Assembly: GCA_024867545.1 (NCBI GenBank) | Contig: JANFNE010000022.1 | Coordinates: 796,688 to 860,687 of the forward strand | DNA: 64,000 nt | Reading direction: 5' to 3' | Source: Phytopythium helicoides | Taxonomy: Eukaryota > Oomycota > Peronosporomycetes > Pythiales > Pythiaceae | Shown: positions 52,071-64,000 of the stretch, piece by piece | How positions within the stretch are numbered: position 1 is the first letter of the stretch | Layout: each line of letters starts with the position of its first letter | Translations under genes and position numbers: made by a program | The notes under the pieces: generated by a model | What the model was told of the DNA's origin: nothing | Seen by the model: the letters and a program-made list of their open reading frames with translations, nothing else | Databases searched by the model: none

Positions 52071-53066
52071 CTACCAGCCGTACTTGGCGTACGTCTCGCT
52101 CTTGGTCTTGAGCGCCGCACCCTTGCGGTCCAGCAGCTCAAACTCGCGCGCCTTGGCGTCGAACGCCAGTTGGTTGAGCTGGTGTTTCTGTCTCTGCAGC
52201 CGGCTGGGCTTGGCCGACGTGACGTGCGCGCCTTGCTGCGTGCTCCAGAAGCTCGCCTTCACCTTGACCTCTTTGTCCCCATTCCCTTCCAAAGTCTCGG
52301 CCGGTACTTGCCATGCGTTCGGCGACGGCCCCGTCACCTCGGTGATCTTGCCGAGCACGCCTTCATGGAACTGCCCCTGCTGCAGCGCGCGTTCGAGCTC
52401 GCGGTCGCGGTGCCTCGCGCGCTTGGACGAGCTCACCACGGGCTCCTCATACCCAGAGGGAGCGTACACACCCTGGCTGTAGTCGTACGCGTATGCTGCT
52501 TGCTGCTGCGCGTAGTACTGCGCGTAGGCTTCTTGCTGCTGCTGCTCAGTCTGCTCCTCGACCGCCTGCGGTTGGACATCACCACTTGCAGCCGTCTGCT
52601 CCTGCTCCACCTCCTCCTCCTCCTCTTCAAACTTGGGCGGAGGAAGGAACGCCAGCGCCTCGGAGCGCTCCTCCTTGTCTGCTGCTCGCGGCCGCTTGGC
52701 CCCCGCCGTCTGCGCCTTGCGCCTCGCGAGCTTCCGCTTGGCCAGCAACTCGCTCCCTCCGTCGCTGTCGTCGGACGAGTCGCCGCCCGTGGCGCCCGAC
52801 TCAAGCAGCCGCTGGATCTCTGGCGGCAGGTAAACGAGCGCCTTGCTCTTGGGCTTCCTCAGCTTCTTCTTCTTCTTGGCTTTGGCCGAATTCGCGGCCG
52901 GTTGCTCGGCGTTTGGGGCCGCAGAGGGCGCTACAGGCGGCGGATTCGAGCGAGCGGCGGCTCCAACGGACGAGGAGGAGACAGCGGAGGCTGTGGAGCG
53001 CGCTGGAGCCGCAACGGGCGCCTGCTCGTCGTCCGAGGAGCTCGAGTAGTCGGGCACGAGCGACAT
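52071..53066 (-). CDS. PRCC-like protein
   Basis: About 331 residues from MSLVPDYSSSSDDEQ at 53066, the usual PRCC opening (MSLVAYASSDE). The upstream ATG at 53108 adds 14 residues and is less likely. Low-complexity Ala/Pro/Ser middle with KAKKKKKLRKPKSK, EEEEEEVEQEQ and QQQQ stretches. The C-terminus is diagnostic: RLQRQKHQLNQLAFDAKARE, then SETYAKYGW at the very end, as in PRCC (RKHQ...AKYG). PRCC binds MAD2B and splicing factors in animals. Intact frame. It is convergent with NMD3, only 60 bases apart. Confidence 0.78.
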   Translation of the reverse strand: MSLVPDYSSSSDDEQAPVAAPARSTASAVSSSSVGAAARSNPPPVAPSAAPNAEQPAANSAKAKKKKKLRKPKSKALVYLPPEIQRLLESGATGGDSSDDSDGGSELLAKRKLARRKAQTAGAKRPRAADKEERSEALAFLPPPKFEEEEEEVEQEQTAASGDVQPQAVEEQTEQQQQEAYAQYYAQQQAAYAYDYSQGVYAPSGYEEPVVSSSKRARHRDRELERALQQGQFHEGVLGKITEVTGPSPNAWQVPAETLEGNGDKEVKVKASFWSTQQGAHVTSAKPSRLQRQKHQLNQLAFDAKAREFELLDRKGAALKTKSETYAKYGW

Positions 53067-53347
53067 GCTGGTGTTGTCGCCGCTTCTTGGTGCCAAGCAA
53101 CTCGACACTAGGGTTTTAGCCTATCAAATGCGAGAAGGATAGCATACGCTATTTTATTGGATGAAAATAGAAAACACAAGGGTATTGATGAGGCCTAACC
53201 GCCACTTCAACTGGGTCAAGTGGCGGTGACACGAACGGATACGAACCAAGCAGCGAGGCATGGCAAACAGCCGGGCGAGCTCCATTTCAAGCGTTAATCA
53301 CTAATGGAGTGGGCCGCGACTCCTTTTTTGTTTGTTTTCCTGTGAGC

Positions 53348-57172
<3,825 letters not shown>

Positions 57173-58241
57173 CTAGAGAAAGCGCTCGCGGATGGCATAC
57201 AGAAAGTCAGGGCTCCCACAGCTTCGGCTTGAACTGCACGATCGCATCGATCTCGGCCTTGATCTCCGCCGTCAACTTGTCCACCACCGACAGCGCCTTG
57301 CATGTCTCCTCCAGCTGCGCCGGATTGCGTGCACCGAGCAGCACGGTCGAGACGTTCTCGTTGGAGACGCACCAGGCGATAGCAAGTTGTGCGAGCGTGC
57401 AGTCGAGTTTGGCAGCAATGGGAGCGAGCTTACCAGCAATAGCAACCTTGCCATCAAATTCATCGACGAGCTCTTGAATGTCAGCCTTTGATAGGCGAGT
57501 ATCTTCTGGCGTCTTTGTGGTGTTGTACTTTCCGGTAAGGATGCCATTCGAAAGTGGCGACCAGACCGTGAGACCGAGCTTGCGCGTCTTGATCAGGTCG
57601 GCGTATAGGAACTCCACCTTCGAACGCTCAAGAATGTTGTACTGCGGTTGCTCCACGATCGGACGAATGAGTCCGAGGCGATCGGCAACGGCACAAGCCT
57701 CCTGAATGTCGATGGGAGACCACTCGCTGGTTCCCCAGTAGAATGTCCAACCTTGATTGATGATGAAGTTCATGGCTCGGACAACCTCCTCGATCGGCGT
57801 GAACTTGTCGGGTCGATGACAGAATAGCACGTCGACGTTTTCGAGCTGGAGCTTCTTGAGTGAGGTCTTGATTCCCTCGATGAGATGCTTGCGACTGAGA
57901 CCCTGGCGGTTGGGACCAGGTACGGTGAAGTTAATCCCGTTTCTACCGGAGAAGAGCTTGGTGCTGATGACGAGATCTGCACGTTCCCACAATCCATCTT
58001 GGATACCTTTCTTGATGGCACTGCCGAGCAGCACCTCAGCATTGCCGTTGTCGTAGTTTTCGGCCGTGTCGAAGAAGTTGATTCCATGGGCGTATGCCGT
58101 CTTGACGACCTCGTACCATGTATTGGCGGTTTGGTTGGGGTTTGGGATCATCCATGACCCGAGAGCTAGCTTGGAAACGAGTAGTCCGGAGTCTCCGAGG
58201 AACCGGTAGGTCATCTTAGTGTTCTTGTTTTCGGCTGCCAT
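57173..58241 (-). CDS. Kv-beta/AKR6-like aldo-keto reductase 4
   Basis: Starts at 58241 (MAAENKNTKMTYRFLGDSGL). The tetrad is kept (FFDTAENYDNG, VISTKL, VLFCHRPDK). Distinct stretches are FSGRNGINFTVPGPNRQG and KADIQELVDEFDGKVAIAGK. An extra T near 57209 (after KLWEP) creates a false stop. Removing it gives DFLYAIRERFL ending at 57173, exactly as in the other copies. It diverges from AKR5 across a 450-base gap. Paired ATTACCCAGGCA motifs lie 79 and 106 bases upstream (58320 and 58347). Confidence 0.9.
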
Positions 58242-58693
58242 GACGGTAAGTCGACTTGTCGGTTTTAAGAAGACTGAGTTGTGATGGCTAGATACTAGAC
58301 TACATCTAGGCTACTGGCGATTACCCAGGCATCAGACTACACCTCGATTACCCAGGCAGGCCAGCAACTGTGTCACATTGGAATAAATCTGTCTACATAA
58401 AGGAGGGAGCAGGGCACTGCGGTCGCTAGCACCCATCAATCGTATCTCCCCCGCGGCCAAACCCTGATAATAAACCCCAACAGCGTCATACTAACAACAG
58501 CTTCCATTTGATCACGTGCTTGCACTTTGATCACCTGCTAACCGGATAATCATGCCGACCCCGTAATCCTAAAGTATCGCTACTCAAGATTTGTGTCCGT
58601 CGACAATTTACGTCATCGCTTTCACTTTCCAATTTCCCTGACCACAGTCAAGCTTACGAGTGCAAAACCTACTCCACTGCTACTCCAGAAATC
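58242..58693. promoter_or_regulatory. Divergent promoter of AKR4 and AKR5
   Basis: 452 bases. ATTACCCAGGCA at 58320-58331 and again at 58347-58358, the same 27-base step as upstream of AKR3. No gene. Confidence 0.5.
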
Positions 58694-59761
58694 ATGTCTT
58701 CCGACAACAAGAACACTAAGATGACCTACCGGTTCCTCGGAGACTCCGGACTACTTGTTTCCAAGCTAGCTCTCGGGTCATGGATGATCCCAAACCCCAA
58801 TCAAACCGCCGACGCATGGTATGAGGTCGTCAAGACGGCATACGCTCATGGCATCAACTTCTTCGACACGGCCGAGAGTTACGACAACGGAAATGCTGAG
58901 GTGCTGCTCGGCAGTGCCATCAAGAAGGGAATCCAAGATGGATTGTGGGAACGTGAAGACCTCGTCATCAGCACCAAACTATGCGGTGGAACCAAAGGTT
59001 TCAACTTCACGGCAACTGGCCCTAATGGTCAGGGTCTCAGTCGCAAGCATCTCATCGAGGGAATCAAGACCTCACTCAAGAAGCTCCAGCTCCAAAACGT
59101 CGACGTGCTATTCTGTCATCGACCCGACAAGTGCACACCGATCGAGGAGGTTGTCCGAGCCATGAACTTCATCATCAATCAGGGGTGGACGTTCTACTGG
59201 GGAACGAGTGAGTGGTCTCCCATCGACATTCAGGAGGCTTGTGCCATTGCCGATCGCCTCGGACTCATTCGTCCGATCGTGGAGCAGCCGCAGTACAACA
59301 TTCTTGAGCGCTCGAAGGTGGAGTTTCAATATGCCGACCTGATCAAGACGTGTAAGCTTGGATTCACTGTTTGGTCACCTCTCGCTGGCGGCGTCTTGAC
59401 TGGCAAATACAGCAGCACCACGCCTGAAGGATCACGACTCGCAAACCCGACGTTTCGAGCTTTTGCGCATGATGGGTTGGACAAGAAGATAGCCATTGCT
59501 GGTCAGCTTGCTCCCATTGCTACCAAACTCAACTGCACGCTCGCACAACTCGCCATCGCATGGTGTGTCTCCAACGAGAACGTCTCGACCGTGCTGCTCG
59601 GCGCACGCGATACGGCGCAGCTTGAGGAGACGTGCAAGTCGCTGTCGGTGGTGGACAAGTTGACGCCAGAGATCAAGGCCGAGATCGATGCGATTGTGCA
59701 GTTCAAGCCTCAGCTGTGGGAGCCCGACATCTTCTACGCCATCCGCGAGCGCTTCCTTTAG
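58694..59761 (+). CDS. Kv-beta/AKR6-like aldo-keto reductase 5
   Basis: 355 residues, intact, starting MSSDNKNTKMTYRFLGDSGL. The tetrad is kept (FFDTAESYDNG, VISTKL, VLFCHRPDK). Loop differences: CGGTKGFNFTATGPNGQG, resembling AKR3, and VWSPLAGGVLTGKYSSTTPE, where the others have SNGIL. FAHDGLDKKIAIAGQLAPIA is also unique. It occupies the position of AKR2 in the second block, although its loop sequences are closer to AKR3, so conversion has mixed the copies. Confidence 0.92.
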   Translation: MSSDNKNTKMTYRFLGDSGLLVSKLALGSWMIPNPNQTADAWYEVVKTAYAHGINFFDTAESYDNGNAEVLLGSAIKKGIQDGLWEREDLVISTKLCGGTKGFNFTATGPNGQGLSRKHLIEGIKTSLKKLQLQNVDVLFCHRPDKCTPIEEVVRAMNFIINQGWTFYWGTSEWSPIDIQEACAIADRLGLIRPIVEQPQYNILERSKVEFQYADLIKTCKLGFTVWSPLAGGVLTGKYSSTTPEGSRLANPTFRAFAHDGLDKKIAIAGQLAPIATKLNCTLAQLAIAWCVSNENVSTVLLGARDTAQLEETCKSLSVVDKLTPEIKAEIDAIVQFKPQLWEPDIFYAIRERFL

Positions 59762-61798
59762 GGTGGAATGGGTGGTCGACAGATCACATGGTGAGCCACT
59801 ACACCGAGCTTGCTGGCTTTCCTGTTGCTTGCTCTTTGAATTTCGCTTCCAGATTGCAAAATAATGACAATGACGCCTTGCTTCACGATTTCAGTCAGCA
59901 ATGCCTCTGGGGATATGATTCCTGTCAAAATGTGAACCAGCGCTTGCTATTACGCTCACCGACATTCAGTTCTTCGAAACTAGATGTTCGTCGCCCGCTA
60001 GTTTGGAAACGAGGGTTCTCACATCTTGCTCAATTATATATGAACTCGTGGTCTACTGTTTAACAGTAGATCGTGTCTACAGTACTACTGTAGACTCGCT
60101 TCACATATCAAGCAGAAGGAGAAGTTCTTGATCAAGTCAACAGCTTTCTACACCTTCCTTGTATCATCGGAGACGGTGACCCACTTCGATCTGACGCACA
60201 ATAATCGCGTTGATTTTGCATGCATCAAACACCTTTCTTGAACTCATCTTGCTTCGTAGCAATAATTCTAGAATGGTTGATCAAAATCCTGTTTTGAGCG
60301 GGGAGCTTCCCATGTCATACGTCTCGATATGAAGCTCTCTGGCACTCTCGTCGTGGTGTGGAAACGAAAGCAGCAAACGCATCGGCAAAGCGTATTCCGA
60401 CCCTCTGAAGAAGCTTCCCACCTCAAGAATCGTGGTGTCTGCGCAGCATGGTCTATTTTTGCCACCCTTGCGGCTTCGAATTAGCTGTCGCTTGTTTCCG
60501 GATCGCATGGATTTCTTCGTGGCAGCAAGATATTGTCGTGACCTCACAGAATATGTTCGGGATCTGGGAAAGGTTTGTTCATGCAGGAGCATGATGTGCC
60601 TGGTTGCTCGAATTGCAGTTGGTATTTCGGGTGTAGCTGCACGCTTGATGACATAGTCAACACGATCGCTAGTCAAACTGATGAGTGAATCAATATTGAC
60701 GAGTAAGTCACAGCACTCGAACATTTTGCTGGTTCAGTACAGTGCAGTGCAGGCAGCACCTCAAGAGAGAATGCTGTTTGATCGTTCTCGAGCTCCATTC
60801 GCTTTGCAGCTACCTGATGTCAAAGACTTTGCAACTCGTCGCTGACGCACCATTACATCCTCGATAAGACTAGATTGCTTCACGGGGATGAAGATGCGCT
60901 GATGTATTAACCGCGGCCATAGAGTCGAGTTAGCAGTTTGGTGATCGCGATGAAGAAGAAGCGCATCACTCATGTGAAGGCTCCAAGAAGTTCAGTTGTA
61001 TATCGTCGAATTAATCACCAACAGCACTACCAGCACCAGGAGTGTGGGTTTTTGGCCACTTTAGTGAACGAAAACGGCTTTTTGAGCAGGTCGGCAGAGA
61101 GCTTCGCCGTCTTGGAGGCGCTCAGAATCAACACGGAAGCGCCACGAGCTCGATCAGAGCTGAAGGATCGCACAAGAGTGAAACAGGCAGCTATTTCCAA
61201 CCGAATCTAGATTTAGACGGCAGTTATAGTCATGCTAGTGCGGCGCCACGCCGCTATCGTAGTTCAGTGTAGCTTTTCCTTCCTCGAGACATCGTTCTCG
61301 AAGCAGCGCTGATAACCCGCCACGCCACACCCGGCATCCTCGCTGCCAGTTACGCTGGCGCGAGGTGGCGTCAATGCATTGAGTGCTTTTCCCCCAACGA
61401 CCGAGCGAAATAACTATAGTAGCAACACCACCAGCAATAGTGCTACCAGCGCGAGAGCAATAGTTTTCGTAGACCATCGACCATAGTGGCGGCGTGTGCA
61501 CGCGACACCGCAGCAAGTCAGTCGGTGCAAGATCGCCAAATCAACTCATCCAATCGGAACAAATCCTCAAGCGATCTTCCTGACCGACGCGAACTACGCA
61601 AGTAATCACCTCGTGGCTGAGCTCTGCTTGCTGCACCAGTCTCTTCCCGTTGGCACGAAACCCACGATGGGCGAAGTGGGAGTCGACCCTTACGCTGTCG
61701 GGTCGTGTATCATCACAGTGTCGCCAGCTCAGACGCTGTTCTCCCATTTCGGCGTGCCAAACTTTCATTTGTCGTATCTCGAGCAACGATCAACAAGC
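59762..61798. other. Long spacer of the second block
   Basis: 2 kb, homologous to 45264-46958 but with an extra segment of about 365 bases at 61043-61410. It contains the START relic below and two palindromes at 60052-60095. Confidence 0.55.
60281..60724 (-). pseudogene. START-domain gene relic, second block
   Basis: The minus frame contains IPTAIRATRHIMLLHEQTFP, matching VPQAIRATRHATYLYRQVSP of the START2 protein. It also has SLISLTSDRVDYVIKR upstream. No start and no other START motifs remain. It is in opposite orientation to the intact START2 gene. Confidence 0.55.
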
Positions 61799-63010
61799 AT
61801 GACCGACGGCGCGAACGATTCTCGAGCTCCCTCTTTGGCAAGTCCGTTCCCTCCGCTCCATCTTTCTGACGACGAGAAGCACGCCATTCTACATAAGGTA
61901 GACGAGCTGGTGAGCGAGTCGCTGGTCGAGTATGAGCAATTCCTGTCTCAAGACCGCGCCACCGTGTCAGAAAACCAGTGGAAGCTCGTCACAAAAAGAG
62001 ATGGAATGACAGCATATCGCAAGCGACGCGAATCTCCTCGTCGATCCGACATGTCCAAAGTTCACTCGGTGCTCGTGGTGGGCGAGATAGAGGGGGCTGT
62101 CGAGGATATCTTGCTCGGGGGTGTACACGTTTCGCCCGCCTTGACATCCGTGTTCAAGGACTACTTGTATGGATGGTCCTCGGCCCTCAATTCCGCACTT
62201 CTCTGCTCCATCATTGAGCCGACACTCGAGTCTCCTGCCAGAATGGTTCGCATCGTCTGGGACTTGCTTGACACATTTTATTCGACCCTGGGCAACATGG
62301 TGAAACCCCGAGACTTCGTGATGGCGGTAGCGAGCGGAACAACCATCAACACCACGGGTGAGCGCATCGTCTACGGATTCTCCCACTCAGTTGATGTCGC
62401 TAGCGCACCCCACGTGCCACAAGCTATTCGTGCGACAAGGCACGCTACATACCTCTATCGTCAAGTCTCTCCCAACCGGATGCACGTGTACATCACGGGC
62501 CGTCTCGACCTAAAAGGGCGAATACCAACGCGCGCAGCTGTACGCCTGTCGATAGATGCTATCATCGAAGTTGCCACGCGAATCATCAGTTTCTCTGGAA
62601 TGAAGAAGCGAACATTTTTGGTAAATCAGCTACAACAATTTCCGAGAGGTTCTGTTGGAGACATCTTCCCTTTTGGAGGAATCTTCTTCCAGACCTTGCT
62701 ATCGTAGAGAGCAACGGCGATTGTAATGTGTGTGGAAGAAGGTCGTTAAACTTACTGGGGTTGCGAAAGTTCATGCACGGCATGTCGAAAGCTAGCGTGT
62801 TCTGCCTGCATCAAGTCAAAGCGTGTCATCGTCTCCAGAGATACAACAAGTAAGCCGAAGAAAACACAAGCCTCGATCAGGAAGTTTCCCTTCTGTTTGA
62901 CGTGTGAACAACGTGCCACAGAGCTTAGTAGTTGGGACTTGTGTGTGATTGAGAGTGATGCCGCGGTGAAGAAACACGATGGGAAAATGAGAACCCGCCA
63001 TTTCTCATAG
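61799..63010 (+). CDS. START-domain protein with damaged zinc finger (START2)
   Basis: Paralogue of START1. The start at 61799 is MTDGANDSRAPSLASPFPPL. The START domain is uninterrupted: VHSVLVVGEIEGAVEDILLG, MVRIVWDLLDTF, KPRDFVMAVASGTTINTTGE, YLYRQVSPNRMHVYITGRLD and RLSIDAIIEVATRIISFSG. After DIFPFGG, at about 62675, the frame is lost and stops at 62707. In the next frames the finger can still be followed: CNVCGRRS, then (after an extra T near 62772) CTACRKLACSACIKSKR and FPFCLTCEQRA, ending at 63010. So either two or three sequence errors exist or this copy has lost its finger. The START part alone would make about 300 residues. Confidence 0.72.
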
Positions 63011-63643
63011 ATAGTGAGCGGTTCGACGTGGTAATGTGCACTTTCAAGCAAAATTATCATGCCAACTAGTCTGGACCTCCAGGTGTTGGTATCTTCCTCG
63101 ACCAAGTATGGAGTCCAATCACTGCTAATAGAAGAACTATTGTAAACGCAATGCTGGAAATGATTTCATTACCCGGAATGTGTCGAGCACATAAACTATC
63201 GTATCGACCATCATATGTATCACAGCACGACAGACTTACACTACCAGGTGGTAGACCATCGAGCACTATCCCTATTTACACGCAATCGTACCACTTACAC
63301 AACACTAAAACCTGCTTGAGGCTCCAAGAAACAAGCGGGTTTGTCAGTTCTTGTCATTGATTTGGGTGAAAGAGATCCTAATGACTCGGAGATTAGGGAA
63401 CAACACGATAGAGACTTTGCAACACAGACTCCATGCACTAGATTTCAGTTAAAGCGAATTCACCTACATTGATTGCTACAGGCGATACCTGATCAAACGT
63501 CAGCACTCCTTTTCTCTCGCTAGCAAGTAGATCCAATGCAGTGCAATCTGAAACATATCGAAAAAGCAGAAACCAAGAGCGAGGCAGCCAGCTCCGTTTG
63601 CCGTTTGCCGAGTGAAGCGCGATCGGCTCACTCACAACTCACA
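63011..63643. other. Spacer between START2 and AKR6
   Basis: About 630 bases, homologous to 48166-48818 (for example CACTACCAGGTGGTAGACCA at 63239). No gene. Confidence 0.6.
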
Positions 63644-64000
63644 TTAGAGAAAGCGCTCAGCGGATGGCATACAGAAAGTCGGGTTCCCACAGCTTCGGCT
63701 TGAACTGCACAATCGCATCAATCTCAGCCTTGATCTCCGTGTCAACTTGTTCACCACCGACAGCGACTTGCAAGTCTCCTCGAGCTGCGCCGGATTGCGT
63801 GCACCGAGCAGCACGGTCGAGACGTTCTCGTTGGAGACGCACCATGCGATGGCGAGTTGTGCCATTGTGCAGTCGAGTTTGGCGGCAATGGGAGCAAGCT
63901 GATGTGCGATTGCGACCCTCTCCTCAAAATCGGGGATGAAGCCACGGAATGTTGGATCCGCAAGCCGCGAGTCTTCAGGCGTGGTGTTGTTGTATTTGCC
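63644..64000 (-). CDS. Kv-beta/AKR6-like aldo-keto reductase 6 (partial)
   Basis: C-terminal third of another AKR copy, cut by the window edge. It reads CTMAQLAIAWCVSNENVSTV, LLGARNPAQLEETCKSLSVV and IDAIVQFKPKLWEPDFLYAI, ending at 63644. Indels lie near 63738 (NKLT/EIKAEID) and near 63659 (AIR/ERFL). It occupies the position of AKR3 in the second block and is closest to it (FRGFIPDFEERVAIAHQL-like stretch at 63905-63960). Confidence 0.85.
   Translation of the reverse strand, partial: GKYNNTTPEDSRLADPTFRGFIPDFEERVAIAHQLAPIAAKLDCTMAQLAIAWCVSNENVSTVLLGARNPAQLEETCKSLSVVNKLTRRSRLRLMRLCSSSRSCGNPTFCMPSAERFL

Overview
The window is nuclear DNA of an oomycete-like stramenopile. The strongest markers are a mitochondrial-type TPI-GAPDH fusion (53.3-55.2 kb, minus), START-domain proteins with a C-terminal CxxC zinc finger, and compact GC-rich genes with short GT-AG introns of about 60-80 bases. 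Many otherwise intact genes carry isolated single-base insertions or deletions. This looks more like residual assembly error than widespread pseudogenisation, so most gene models below join frames across one or more indels.

Layout. 0-1 kb: RWP-RK transcription factor (minus). 1.3-3.85 kb: a Fanzor (eukaryotic TnpB-like) nuclease gene whose 3' end is repeated, inverted, at the other side of the element. 4-4.9 kb: six-exon RNF5/RNF185-type membrane RING E3. 5-7.7 kb: Hsp104/ClpB disaggregase (minus) with heat-shock-element-like sites upstream. 8.1-8.8 kb: WW-like protein. 8.9-10.8 kb: OGFOD3-like 2-oxoglutarate oxygenase and BLOC1S1-like subunit (minus). 11-12.2 kb: zinc-type alcohol dehydrogenase/quinone oxidoreductase. 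12.5-17.3 kb: three tandem D-2-hydroxyacid dehydrogenases. 17.5-18.5 kb: a gene with two transposon-type SANT-like domains. 18.7-19.7 kb: MYND protein. 20.5-30.6 kb: a giant coiled-coil protein, an enolase-4-like pseudoenzyme and a CDKL-type kinase. 31-33.4 kb: S28 serine peptidase with a long Glu/Arg repeat tail. 33.7-34.2 kb: bZIP-like fragment.

34.5-39 kb holds an NMD3 paralogue split in its second exon by a complete 3-kb PIF/Harbinger transposon (13-bp terminal inverted repeats, CAA target duplication, DDE transposase plus Myb/SANT partner). An uninterrupted NMD3 lies at 50.4-52 kb. A Kir-type potassium channel follows at 39.4-40.7 kb.

41.5-64 kb is a duplicated array: six Kv-beta/AKR6-like aldo-keto reductases and two START/zinc-finger genes with relics of others. 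The block AKR(+), START(+), AKR(-) occurs twice (44.2-50 kb and 58.7-64 kb), and AKR1 and AKR3 with their 3' flanks form a large inverted repeat. PRCC-like and TPI-GAPDH genes sit between the copies.

The most notable candidates for a new system are the Fanzor element with two inverted copies of its 3' end, and the Harbinger insertion that splits one of two NMD3 copies.
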